Shown here: positions 1 through 11,795 of the stretch, in pieces | How positions within the stretch are numbered: position 1 is the first letter of the stretch | Layout of the letters: the number at the start of each line of letters is the position of its first letter | NCBI GenBank assembly: GCA_036186865.1 | Contig: AP025069.1 | Location: 7,693,654 to 7,757,653 of the forward strand | Direction: 5' to 3' | DNA: 64,000 nucleotides | DNA from: Eustoma russellianum | Taxonomy: Eukaryota; Streptophyta; Magnoliopsida; Gentianales; Gentianaceae | Notes under the pieces: generated by a model | Told to the model about the DNA's origin: nothing | The model's database searches: none | The model's input: only the letters and a program-made list of their open reading frames with translations | Position numbers and translations under genes: made by a program

Positions 1-1844
1 CTCACTAGACAAATTATAGAATCTATTCATGTTAAATTCAATGAATTTGGTGAGATTGATAAAGATAAGGAATATGAAGATGATTTTGAATTGAAACCCG
101 TTTTGAATGAAGATAATGATTCTTTTGATATGCATGATGTGAATGACACATTAGAAATGCATGATCACTTAGAAATGCATGATAACTTAGAAAATAATCA
201 ACCAAGATGGCATAGAGATCACCCACATGATCTCATCATAGGCGACCTCACTCACGGTGTGCGACCACATAGAAGAATTACTTCATATGAAATAAATGAA
301 TTTCATGCTATGATTTCTGAAATTGAGCCCAAAAATGTGCATGATGCCTTGAGTGATTCTTCTTGGATTGATGCCATGCATGATGAACTTAATCAATTTG
401 TTAGAAACGATGTATGGGATTTAGTGCCACGTCCACAAGATAAGACTATCATAGGCACAAAGTGGGTATTTAGGAATAAAATGAATGAAGAAGGAAAGGT
501 TGTTAGAAATAAAGCGAGACTTGTAGCACAAGGATATAATCAAGAAGAAGGAATTGACTACGATGAAACATTCGCACCCGTAGCACGTCTAGAAGCTATA
601 CGACTATTACTTGCTATTGCTTGCATGAAAGACTTTAAATTATATCAAATGGACGTAAAAAGTGCTTTTCTAAACGGATTCATACAAGAAGAAGTATACG
701 TGAAGCAACCACCCGGTTTTGAAGATTTGAAACATCCTGATCACGTGTACAAACTAAAGAAGGCACTATATGGCTTAAAGCAAGCACCGAGAGCATGGTA
801 TGATCGTTTTGCTACTTTCCTTTTAGAAAATGATTTTAAACGTGGTACTATAGATAGTATACTATTTTTGAAACAAGATAAATTAGATTTACTTATTATC
901 CAAATCTACGTTGATGATATTATTTTCGGCTCTACCTCACATAGACTTGTTAAAGATTTCGAAAATTGCATGAAATCTGAATTTGAAATGTCTATGGTTG
1001 GTGAACTTAATTATTTTCTTGGCTTGCAGATTAAGCAAACGAGTAAAGGGATTCATATAAGCCAAGAAAAATATGTTAATGACATGATTAAAAAGTTTAA
1101 TTTTGAAAATTTGAAACCATCCCCCACCCCTATGAGTTAGACAAAGACGAACATGGTAAACACGTTGATAATGGATTATATCGATCTATGATAGGTTCTT
1201 TGCTATATTTAACTGCTAGTAGGCCTGACATCATGTTTAGTGTATGCATGTGTGCCCATTTTCAAAGTCAACCCAAGGTGTTACACTTCAATGCGGTAAA
1301 AAGAATATTCCGTTCTATTAAGCACACACCCACCTTAGGAATTTGGTATGATTAGGATTCTACATTTGACTTACATGCTTACACTGATGCAGATTATGGT
1401 GGCTGCAAAATAGATAGAAAAAGCACGAGCGGAACTTGCCAATTTATAGGAAATTCCCTCATTTTATGGTTTTCCAAAAAGCAAGCAAGTGTTGCTTTGT
1501 CCACTACTGAGGCTGAGTACATGGCTCTTAGCCTTTGTTGCACACAGTTGTTGTGGATAAAACAACAACTTTCGGACTTTGGAATTACCGTAAATAAAAT
1601 TCCTATATATTGTGATAGTATGAGTGCCATAAATTTGTCTAAGAATCCTGTGTTACATTCTAAGGCTAAGCACATAGAAGTACGCTATCACTTTCTTCGT
1701 GATCACGTAAACAATGGTGATATTGTCATAGATCACGTACGCACAGAAGCACAAGTAGCATATATCTTTACAAAAGCCTTAAATCAAGCCACGTATGAAT
1801 CTCTTCGTTCTAAATTAGGCATGATTCCCGTTGATATGATTTGA
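1..1844 (+). pseudogene. Sirevirus-type copia pol, 3' part (reverse transcriptase and RNase H)
   Basis: This is the C-terminal part of a Ty1/copia polyprotein. It is open from base 1, so protease and integrase lie upstream of the window. Reverse transcriptase (RVT_2 type) starts near base 370 with the usual WIDAMHDEL block. It continues through TKWVFRNK (about 460-483), KARLVAQGY and DVKSAFLNG to the catalytic YVDD at 907-918. RNase H follows, with YTDADYGG near 1380, STTEAEYMAL near 1500 and the tail AYIFTKAL near 1760. Two lesions kill it: a -1 frameshift at about 1137, and an in-frame TAG at 1353-1355 after WYD. The last part, 1497-1844, is intact. Sequence style, the repeated polypurine tracts downstream and the 3 kb LTR all point to the Sirevirus lineage. 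RT priming and DNA synthesis are its normal role in the element's particle. Copia assignment is firm and the Sirevirus assignment is likely. Confidence 0.93.
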
Positions 1845-1894
1845 TTTGACGTGATTTGATTTACTTTCTTTTTTGACAGGAATCTTTTGATTTA

Positions 1895-2108
1895 CTTTCC
1901 AAAATAAAGGGGGAGAGAAAAGCATGATTTAAAGAAAAGCATGATTTAAGGGGGAGAGAACACTAATTGATATTAATTGCACAAATCAAGGGGGAGCCGG
2001 ATTTGAAATTCGAAATTCAAATTTCCAATTTGTGCATGTTTCAAGGGGGAGAGATAGCATTTAAATCATGTGCATAAATTATTTTGAAAATCATCAAAAG
2101 GGGGAGAT
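1895..2108 (+). other. Repeated polypurine tracts before the 3' LTR
   Basis: AAGGGGGAGA-type tracts recur near 1909, 1950, 1990, 2045 and 2098. The last one directly abuts the LTR start TGTAGAG at 2109. The final copy would prime plus-strand synthesis. Multiple polypurine tracts upstream of the 3' LTR are a known Sirevirus trait. The bases between tracts are noncoding. Confidence 0.85.
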
Positions 2109-5100
2109 TGTAGAGACAAGGGGGTTTGAGTGATTTCAAAATAAGTGACTTAAATGCATGATATATATAAACGTGTACATGTATGCATGATATCTTGCCA
2201 TTACTTGCCTTATTTAGCTTATATATTATGTTGCCGTACTAACGAGCCATGAAGCATTAAAGCTTACATCATATGACAAACATTTGTTGTGTTTAAACTA
2301 TTTTCAGGTGCCACCATTAATGAACTAAACTAGTTCATTAAGTGAAGTACTTAGTTTAATAAACTAAGTAGTTCATTAAAGGAAGTCATATTTGGAAAAG
2401 GCACAAAGGCAACAAAGCTAATGAAGGAAAGTTTTCTCCTCCTCCCCATCTTTAATACACACGGCTATATACATATATTACACCTATTTTCAGTTTTTTT
2501 TAAAAGGCACATACACATGTATTCCAACGTACTACCGACACGTTATATATTTTACGTACGTACGTTAACGTCACATCACTATACTTAACTCATATTTATG
2601 AGTATATTCAGGTTTTATATCATATGATATAAGATATGGTGATGACAAATTAAATACGACACGATAAAAGGTTATAAACCGAAATTTGTCGTATCGGGCG
2701 AATACCGAAACTTCGTCAACGTGTCACGTACTTGCCATAAATAAATGGCCAGCCCCTATACATCAAAATGTGATGTAAATTTCGTGCACTTTACTAAATA
2801 ATCAGCCAAAAATACTTTCCATGTTGGCACACACAAATTACTCCACATTAAGGCCAAAATGTAAAGATTCCAAGTTTAATTTTTGTCACATGTAAATGGT
2901 ACCACTTTAGACCAGCCAAGTGCTCAGATTTAAAGTATATAGTATATATATTATGTATAACATAATACATATAACACGTGCAAAAGTTGGAATTTAAATT
3001 AGAGAAAAATCGGGTAATCGATAAATATCGAAAATTCGGTTTTCTACGCACACAACACATGGAACGTTTTTGATACATCATGTGACACGTATCTAGACAC
3101 TTTTTGCATATGATATACATCTTAAAGTGTTCTAGAAAATTAAATTAAGGGCTGATTGGAATATAACATGTGTGTATTATTAAATGTGCATTATTTTACA
3201 AAGTTAGCAAAAATAAATTTCAGCACATGCACATACACATTCCAACGTCTACACCAGCTGAGATGGAGCTTATTTGGTGCCTTGTTGGCATATTGATTGG
3301 TCAAGGATCAATCATACAATGTTGGTGAATTGAAGAGAGAAGCTACAAATGGTAAGAATTCAAAATATATCTCTCTTATATCACATGCTGAAAATTTCAG
3401 CATGCTAAAATGTTGCTGGCCGAAATCTTGTCTTCAAAGTGAGATATTCCATCATCTTTTATTATGTGATTGATTGGAAGAAGAAATGGAAATGATTTGA
3501 ATATAAATTAAATTAATAAATGGTGATATTTTATATATCACACATGCTGAAAATTTTTCAGCATGTGTACAACTTGTGTGGCCGAATTTGAGAGCTAAAT
3601 GGTGTCCATGTTCATTTCTTATGTGATATCAATACTTACCATAACTTGGTGATTCAATTTTTAAAGAAAAAATCAAGGTAAATTGGGTATTATTTTGAAA
3701 GAAAAGGAATGATGCACATGCTGAATTTTCAGCATGGCAAGACTACTAGTTGACCGATTTTTTGCACTTGTTTGGGAAGGATTTTTTGTCTTGCAATTTA
3801 TGTGAATATCTTATGATTTATGAAAGTTATCTTGTGATGAGTTTTGACACATGTTTAAGAGAAATTCTCAGATTTTTCCAAGTCATCAATGATGACCAAC
3901 ATTCATCCAATGAGAAGGTGCCAAGTAAGCGAAGACTAAATGATCATCCAATAAGAAGATGCCAAGTAAGCAAGGCCTTGTCACAATGACGTCTTACACT
4001 CTCTCAAGGACTTAAAAGATAATTTTCAAGAGGGGGAGACACACAAAGGGGGACGGCCTGCACCATTATAAGGAAAGAAGAGAGCAAACAAAACAACAAC
4101 AAGCATTGCAATTCAAAGATATCAAAAAGCCTAGCTCTTCTTCTCCTACATCTTCTTTCTTTCTCTCTTCTTGTAAAGCCTATTGTTTTCATGTCTTTCA
4201 ATCTTGAATAGGCATGAGATAAACCACCATTCATTATACATCTTTGTAAAAGATTGATCAAGGTTTGATCAATCTTCATTCTTGCGAGGTGGTGGTGTTC
4301 GTGTGAATTGTAATCGTCATACAAGGTTTGTAAAGGGTTGGAGTTAGGTGTAACTCCATCAATCCTGTGGTAAAGTGTGTTGTGTGTGTGATTAGTGTGA
4401 ACCACGGAAGATGTTCCTTGAAGACTGGAGTAGGTTGTTTATAACCAAACCAGTATAAAAATCTTGGTGCCATTTACTTTCTGCATTTACCTTTCAGTTA
4501 CTGCACTGTTTACCCTTCTTGTTCGCATCCGTAAAAATAGCAAACATTTTTCAAAAATTACAAAAATTTCCAGAAATATTCTTACACGTTCTAGGGTTAA
4601 TTTGGCATAAGTTTCAACCCTTTTAGATAAGTATAAGTCAATCAAACATCAAAAGTTCTGAGACTAGTGCAGTCTGATTTTCAGACTTGCAAAGGTTGAG
4701 ACTTTGATTGTAGTTGACCTATTTCCCAAAAGAATTTTCTAAAACTGTTTCAACCCATTTAAATACAGTATATAAGGAGTTAGTGGTTACAGTTTCAGAG
4801 CATTTGGACGTTCATACAAATAGGAATTAATTTTGCAAAACCATCTACCGTTTCTGGCAGATTTGCACAATCTGAGTACCAACTGTTTTTGAAGGGGTTA
4901 CAGGTTGAATTTTAAATTGAAATTTTTAGGGGACCCTCATAACATCTGAAGATAAGTTCTCTCAAAATTTCATAATTTTTTGAGACCTCTAACCTGGTTT
5001 TAAAAACGTTTTAAAACTGGTCCTGAAAACAGAATCTGTTTTCAGAACTTGAATTGTTCAAGTTTAAAGAAATTTTAAAAACCACAATTTCCGCACCATC

Positions 5101-5144
5101 TATTCAACCCCCCCCCCTTCTAGTGGTGCCTTGCAGATCCTACA
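2109..5144 (+). repeat. 3' LTR of plus-strand Sirevirus (3.0 kb)
   Basis: The LTR starts TGTAGAG after the polypurine tract and ends CCTACA at 5144, giving TG...CA termini. Its inverted homologue lies at 5599-8685 and gives the same borders. Shared landmarks include the first 40 bases, a run of CACATGCTGAA palindromes (3382-3737) and the terminal GTGCCTTGCAGATCCTACA. The sequence around 4060-4075 (CCATTATAAGG) may be a TATA region. The right flank, 5145 onward, is the interior of the opposite-strand Sirevirus. The target duplication cannot be checked because the 5' LTR is outside the window. Confidence 0.88.
3382..3737 (+). promoter_or_regulatory. Three palindromic LTR motifs
   Basis: Near-perfect palindromes of the form CACATGCTGAAA-TTTCAGCATGTG lie at 3382-3405, 3541-3567 and 3714-3737, about 160-175 bases apart. 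The facing LTR carries three matching copies. They sit upstream of the probable transcription start, where Sirevirus LTRs are reported to hold conserved palindromic cis motifs. No protein is assigned. Confidence 0.6.
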
Positions 5145-5598
5145 GTTTGTTCCCATATCAAATTTCTTCACCATTTTCTCTAAATTTGCATTCCTTGATT
5201 TCAAGTTTGAAATCTCAGATTTCATTTCGGTGTTCTTGGATGTCAATGAGGAAATTTCAGACCTTAATGAATTTATGATGCAAGACGACTCTTGTTTTGA
5301 ATCATTTAATTGAGACACAAGATTTGTGTTAGAAGATTCTAACAATTTCTTGTCTTCAATTAACCGTTTCTTTTGTTTTGCAAGAGTTCTAACAAACTTA
5401 TGTAATTCAAGATATTCGACATATAAATCATCATAAGATAGTTCAAAATCCGAGTCAGAATCAGAATTTACCTCATTTCAAATAGTGGAGGCATTTGGCT
5501 TGACATATCTTTTTCCTCGGTTTCGTGGCTAGCGGTTGCCATCTCACAAAGATCATTGGATCTTCTTGTTGTGAGTGTTCCTACGCTCTGATACCAAT
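5145..5598 (-). pseudogene. Leader, primer-binding site and deleted gag of minus-strand Sirevirus
   Basis: Reading on the minus strand from the LTR end at 5599, the first bases are ATTGGTATCAGAGC. This is a tRNA-iMet primer-binding site at about 5585-5598. A short reading frame with MATASHETEEKD follows near 5540. It then jumps, with a frame change, to a coiled-coil region (LEEDK-like heptads; SSNTNLVSQLNDSKQE, EISSLTSKNTEMKSEI) reaching 5150. In Sireviruses such a coiled coil belongs to the C-terminal part of gag, so most of gag has been lost between the start and this segment. The frame is cut at 5144, where the plus-strand Sirevirus begins. Gag identity rests on position and the coiled-coil pattern. 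Confidence 0.7.
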
Positions 5599-8500
5599 TG
5601 TAGGATCTGCAAGGCACCACTAGAAAGGGGGGTTGAATAGTGGGTGCGGAAAATGTGGTTTTTAAAATTGTTTAAAACCAAAAATCCAACTTCTGAAAAC
5701 AGTTTCTGTTTTCAGGACCAGTTTTAAAACGTTTTGAAAACTAGGTTACAAGTCTTCAAAAATTCTGAAATTTGGAGACAGCTTATCCTCAGAAGTTATG
5801 AGTGTCTCCTAAAAATTTCAGATAAATGCAACCTCTAACCTCTTGAAAATTTGTTGGTGGTCAGATTGCGCAAATCTGCCAGAAACGGTAGACTGATTTG
5901 AAAAATTAATTCCTATTTGTACGTAACTCCAAATGCTCTGAAAATTTAAATACTAACCCCATAAAATTTTTATTTAAATGGGTTGAAACTGTTTTCAAAT
6001 ATTCTTTTGGGAAGTTAGTCAAATACGATCAAAGTCTCAACCTTTGCAAGCCTGAAAATCAGACTGCACTAGTCTCAGAACTTTGGACGTTTGGATAACT
6101 TTTACTTGTCCAAAAGGGTTGAAACTTGCGCCAAATTAACCTTAGGAAGTGTTTCTATGATTATAAAAAGTTTCGTAATTTTTCAAATTCGTTTACTATT
6201 TTTACAAACGTGATCAAAAACGATAAACAGTGCTGAAACTGAAAGTAAGTGCTGAAAGTAAATGACACCAAGAATTTTATACTGGTTCGGTTATAAACAA
6301 CCTACTCCAGTCTTCGAGGACACCTTCCTCGGTTCACACTAATCTCATAACACAAAGAACACCTTACCACAGGGTTGATGAAGTTACACACCCACTCCAA
6401 CCCTTTACAAACCTTGTATGTGAATACAATGCACACGAACACAACCACCTCGCAAATCCAAGATTGATCACACCTTGATCAATCTTTTACAATGATAAAG
6501 AATATGTGGTGGACTATATGAAGCCTATTCAAGTATATGAATATGAGTACAATAGGCTTTTAGAGAGAAGAATGAAAGAAAGGTAGAAGGAAGAAGATGA
6601 AAAACGTTTTTGATCTTGAATTTTGCAACTCTTTTTCTTTTCATTGTTTGCTCTTCTTCTCTCCTTTTTAATCACATTGGCCGCCCCCTATAGCTCATTC
6701 CTCTCTTGAAAATTATCTTCTAAGTCTTTGGAAGAGTATATGGCATCATTGTGACATGTCTTTGCTTACTTGGCATCTCCTCATTGGATGATCATTAAGC
6801 TCTCGCTTACTTGTAACTCCTCATTTGATGATCATTAAGCTCTTGCTTACTTGGCACTCATTGATTGGTTGGATGTCGTCATCACTTGATGACTAGAACA
6901 ATCTGAGAATAACACTTAAAACATGTGCCAAAATCATCATAAAATGATAACCATAATTCACAAGATTATCACACAAATTTAGCTAGGCAAATAACTCCAA
7001 AATATCATGTAAAAATTGGCCATAACATCACTTGCACATGCTGAAATTTCAGCATGTATAACATTCATCTTTTATTCAAATATTTCCTATTTTATATTGA
7101 TTTAATCCATGAAATCAAAGAATAATTCAATCACCATTTATTATACAATATTCTCATCATGTATGGAATAAAAATTGAACACCAATAAGGCCTCGAAATC
7201 GGCCAACATACATTAAACACATGCTGAAATTTTCAGCATGTGTGATATTAAAAAATATCACCATTTTAATTCTATAACTTATTCAAAAAACTTCCATACA
7301 ATCTCCTAATTAATTCACTTAATTCAAGAAGTATAATATTGCTCATTATGATGTTAAAAACGGCCAGCTCTTTAGCACATGCTGAAATTTTCAGCATGTG
7401 TTACAAATGTGACATAAGTTTGAAATGTTACCTTGTGTAGCTCATTCCTTTATGTCATCAACATTGTATGCTTTGTTCTTGACCAATCAAGATGCCAACT
7501 AAGCTCCATATATGCTCCAATATGGCTGTTATAGGCATTTGAAATGACTTGTGCATGTGCTGAATTTTATTTTTGCAAACTTTGCAAAATAGTGCCCATT
7601 TAACTATACACACATGGTATATTCCAATCAGCCCTTAATTGAATTTTATAGAACACTTTCAGATGTATGAAATATGTAAAAATTGTCTAGATACATGTTG
7701 TATGATGTGCCAAAAACGTTCCATGTGTTGTGTACGTAGAAAATCAAATTTTCGATGTTTATCGATTACCCGATTTTTCTCTAATTAAATTCCAAATTTT
7801 TGCACATGTTATATATATTATGTTACACATAATATACATAAATTAAACTTTAATATTCATCTCATAAGGCTGATTTAAGTGGCGCCTAGACATGTGACAA
7901 AATTGAATTTGGAATCTCCACAATTTGGCCTTAATGTGGGGTGACTTGTGTGTGCCAACATGGAATGATTTTATGACTGCACATACCATGTAACCAACGA
8001 AATTTGTGGATATTTTTGAAGTGTAGGGGCTGGCCATCTATTTATGGCAAGTACGTGACACGTTGGCGAAGTTTCGGTATTCGTCCGATATGACAATTTT
8101 CGGTTTAGAACCTTTTAACGTGTCGTATTAAATTTGTCATCACCATGACTTATATCATATGATATAAGACCTGAATATACTCATAAATATGAGTTAAGTA
8201 TGGTGGTGTGATGTTAACGTACGTACGTAAAATATATAACGTATCGGTAGTACGTTGAAATAAATGTGTATGTGTCTTTTTCAAAAAATCTGAATATATA
8301 TATATATATATGGTAATGGCGTGTGTTATATGTGTGGAGAGGAGAATGGAAGACTTTCCTTTCTTCACCTTGTTGCCTTTGTGCCTTTTCCAAATATTGC
8401 TTCCTTTAATGAACTACTTAGTTTAATTAACTAAGTACTTCACTTAACGAACTAGTTTAGTTCATTAATGGTGGCACCTGAAAATAGTTCAAACACAACA

Positions 8501-8685
8501 AATGTTTGCTATTTGATGTAAGCTTTAAAGCTTCATGGCTCGTTAGTACGGCAACATTATATATGAACTATATAAGGCAAGTTTTATGGAACAACGTGTC
8601 ATTTCACAAAATATGTCATGTATTTCTTTGTAACACGTTATTTAAATCATGCATTTTGAAATCACTCAAACCCTTTTTCTCAACA
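5599..8685 (-). repeat. 5' LTR of minus-strand Sirevirus (3.1 kb)
   Basis: On the minus strand the LTR starts TGTTGAGAAAAAGGG at 8685 and ends CCTACA at 5599, followed at once by the iMet primer-binding site. It is the inverted homologue of 2109-5144, so the two LTRs form 3 kb inverted arms around a 454-base spacer. Palindromes matching those of the other LTR occur at 7035-7059, 7218-7242 and 7376-7400. The bases right of it, 8686-8690 (TTTGT), should be one copy of the target duplication. The other copy is outside the window. Confidence 0.88.
7035..7400 (-). promoter_or_regulatory. Three palindromic LTR motifs, second Sirevirus
   Basis: CACATGCTGAAATTTCAGCATGT-type palindromes lie at 7035-7059, 7218-7242 and 7376-7400. 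They mirror the three in the plus-strand LTR in order and spacing, although the LTRs have diverged elsewhere. That suggests selection or recurrent use as binding sites. Confidence 0.6.
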
Positions 8686-9006
8686 TTTGTGTGACTCCAC
8701 TAACTTGTACAATTTTCATTAGAATGTACGACCCATCTTCAATTATAGACCATAAATCAATGTCTATAGCCATTAAGAATAGCCTCATTCTAAGTTTACA
8801 ATGAACAAATTTATTTTTATTGAAAAGAAGAGGACGTTGTGTATACATACCTTCCAACTCACTTTTTTAAGAAACTGTGGCCATTTTATGTACCTTTGAT
8901 TTGAGATTAGCAGGCTACTTTGAAATGTTGTTTTTTTGCCTTTTCTTGTTCGTATGGTGTTGAATCTTGCTTCTTTAAGTGGTGTTAGCCTAGCTCCGAT
9001 ACCAAT
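8686..9006 (-). other. Start of the interior of Sirevirus B with primer-binding site
   Basis: Directly after the LTR end at 9007 the minus strand reads TTGGTATCGGAGC, an iMet-type primer-binding site with one change from the usual TGGTATCAGAGC. The remaining 300 bases contain a short open frame with no domain I recognise. This segment is cut at 8686 by the LTR of another Sirevirus, so B continues outside the window. Confidence 0.7.
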
Positions 9007-10080
9007 TGTTGGACCGTGCACCTGCAATAAACACCACTAGAGAGGGGTGAATAGTGGTTAGCCGAAATTACACTACTACCCTTGATTAGAATCCCCTTTG
9101 AAAACAGAATCTGAGACCATCTCAGATTCAAAACCAGTTTTTGAAAAATTTAAAAATCCTTCTACACAATTCCAAAAATTATGAAAATTTCCAAAACATA
9201 ACTGCATTGTATTGAAAATACTCTTTCCAAAAAGCAGAAAAAAACAAGATTGTTTCACCCTTGAAACAAATAAAAAGATTCAGATTGTCAATATGGACAG
9301 AATTGGACAGAATATTACTGAAATTAGAAAACGTGTTACTCTTTAAATAATCAACCAAAAGGTTGATCTTTATGGAAAAACACTCCTTAGGATGTCTAAT
9401 TTATTTGTTTTAAAAGGCCATGACCTTAAACAATTCTTGGTTAAAACAGAATTCCAGGTTTCTCAAAACTGGTCAGATTGCAGGCAGATTGGAGTAGTTA
9501 TCTTGCAAAGACTGGAAGACTAAATTTTCCTTGCTCAAATCAAGTAATTTTTTTTGCAAATGAAAACTAACAGTCTGAAATATAACTCCACCAAATTTCA
9601 CGAATTTTAATAGTGCTTAGCTATTTTTTCACAACGTGAGCAATTGTGTGAAATCTACAGTGTAAGAGGCAGAAAACAAAAAAATGTAAAGAAGACAAGA
9701 ACACCAAGAATTTATCTTGGTTCGGTCAATGTGACTTACTCCAATCCCAAGAAACACCTTTCTTTGGATTTCACTATGGTATGAACCAAATTACAACAAG
9801 AACCAAGCTTGATCCTTGGGTTAAAAACCAACCCTATTCAAGACTTGGATGAACACCTCTATGCAACTCTTGGTTGCAAAAACCCTATCACCTATTGATA
9901 TAGCCTTATAGATTTGGCTAATCAATCTTACAAATGAGACACAAGAGGCTTGTAGCTCCACAAAAAATATCACAAAAACACATTGGCTACAAAGAATATA
10001 ACAAGAATGAAGAGAAGAAGAAGATAGCAGGACAAATCAACTATTTCTTTCAAGTGTGTGTTCTTCTTCACCTTTGCCTC

Positions 10081-10090
10081 CTATTTATAA
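10081..10090 (-). promoter_or_regulatory. TATA box of LTR B
   Basis: The minus strand reads TTATAAATAG, a canonical plant TATA box, followed by GAGGC. It lies about 1.5 kb into the LTR, where Sirevirus-like LTRs begin transcription. Confidence 0.6.
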
Positions 10091-11239
10091 TGTGAAATGG
10101 CTATTCAAGATAAAAACTCCAATGTTTCACCATTTTCATCATCAAGTCCTTCTTGTCTTCACATCAATTGTTGGCCATATAATCATCTTGTACACTTGGC
10201 AACACATAGAAGAATGATTGGTTCACCTTGAAATTTCAGTATGGCCGATTTTTTACCATAAAAAATGAATTGGAATTTGCTTCAAAAATTAAGATAATAC
10301 TAAAGGATAATACCACCAAGAAACCCTCAAATCCTTGGCAAGATAATAGGGTATGTGAGGCTGCCTTTTGACTCACCAAATCTGCCAATTCCAGCCATGT
10401 AGCCGTTGGCTACCATTTGAAAAATCCTAGTAGGCAATTTTTGCCAAGGAGCTTCTGTTTTGGTTGGTCCACTTGTCACCAAGCCATAAAATCACTACAT
10501 CATCATATCCATCTGGATATACACGTTTTTTGACACACACATATATATATGTATATCAGCTCAGATTTTTGAAGAAGAAATCAACAAATAATAGTTGACA
10601 AGATTATGTCAACATATAACACCGAAAATCCCACTTTTTCTTCTTGTATGTTGTGATCATTTTCACACCTTTAACACCTTTACATTCTCTTAAAATTATG
10701 ATTAATATCCTCCAATAACATATAGAAGAGAGTATTCAAGAAAAAATAGAATGTGACATCACAACTCGCCACATATCCTGCTATCGTCGATAACATCATC
10801 AATTAGAGAAATAACAGAAGATCAGCAAGTACTCTTCAACATAATTACCAATCAACTCCAAAAATTAAGATAATAGTATACTCAAGAGATTCAATGGGTG
10901 AAAATACTAAAAATACCCTCAGGGATAAAATGACCAAAATGCCCTTGGTGAGAGAAAACTCCAGAAATGACCCGGATGGTCAGAAATAGATATAATAACA
11001 TCTTTGTCATGATAAAGAATAAGTGATTGAAATATTTCAACCATATCGTGTTTCTACAAAACTCAAAATACCAATTTTGCACTTTTTGGTAAGTTGTATA
11101 AACTTCCAAGGCGCATTAGCTACAATGCATTTATAATTATCAAAAACCACATAATATCAACATAATGAATATATATAAAACATGTACAAATGAAAACAAC
11201 CATTCTATCACATTTTAGAAAAATATTTCTAAAAACCCT

Positions 11240-11500
11240 AAACATCGATCTATCGAAGTGCCTCAGCTTCAGAGATCGATGTCTCACAGTGAGTTTCAGA
11301 GTTTGTCTCTGACCTACATCGATCGGTCGAAGTGAGGGTTTGATGTATACATCAATCAATCGATGTGTCTCAAGTTTATAGATCGATGTCTCATAGTGAG
11401 GTCTTGAATTTTCTCTGACTTATATGGATCGATCGATGTGAGTGGTCAAAGTACATCGATCGATCGAAGCTCAACTACCTGAGAGATCGATGTCATTTTT
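11240..11500 (-). repeat. ATCGATCGAT palindrome array in LTR B
   Basis: At least seven degenerate copies of the 18-base palindrome ACATCGATCGATCGATGT lie here, for instance at 11,427-11,438 and 11,453-11,470. They alternate with GAGATCGATGTCTCA-like half sites 30-60 bases apart. Similar arrays occur in the LTR of gypsy A and in the LTR at the right end of the window. Confidence 0.75.
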
Positions 11501-11607
11501 CTCAACGTTTCAACTCTTAATCATTTATAACAATATGTGTGACATTATTAAACATGAACCACTTAAAATCATGACCTTGAAAATTATCCAAACATATTCC
11601 TCAACAA

Positions 11608-11795
11608 AACGGCATCAATAATCCACCAGGCCGTTGGTGTTCGGCTTTAACTTGCTAGAAAACTAGACATCTCCTAATAAATTCCATAATATGCCTCTTC
11701 ATTCTGGACCACCAGTAGTATTGTTTGAAATCTCTATACACCTTGGTTCTGCCAGGGTGTATTGATAACTTCGAGCTATGAGCCTCATTCAAATT
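11608..11795 (-). pseudogene. Gypsy A integrase, zinc-binding N-terminus only
   Basis: The minus-strand translation gives HSSKLSIHPGRTKVYRDFK, then YYWWSRMKRHIMEFIRRC and KAEHQRPGGLL. This is the HHCC zinc-binding domain of a Ty3/gypsy integrase. The usual second cysteine pair CLVCQQ has become CLVF followed by TAG. Integrase normally inserts the cDNA into host DNA. The frame stops at 11,608, where LTR B is inserted, so the catalytic core and any chromodomain lie outside the window. Confidence 0.82.

Larger units (their letters stand above)
9007..11607 (-). repeat. 5' LTR of Sirevirus-like element B (2.6 kb)
   Basis: Minus-strand borders are TGTTGAGG at 11,607 and GGTCCAACA at 9,007. The primer-binding site follows the inner end. 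The LTR resembles the other Sirevirus LTRs in overall layout; for example, both carry a CACCAAGAA...TTGGTTCGGT block near the inner end. It lies inside the integrase of gypsy A. The likely target duplication copy is AAACG at 11,608-11,612. An array of ATCGATCGAT palindromes occupies about 11,240-11,500, close to the start of the LTR. Confidence 0.82.
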
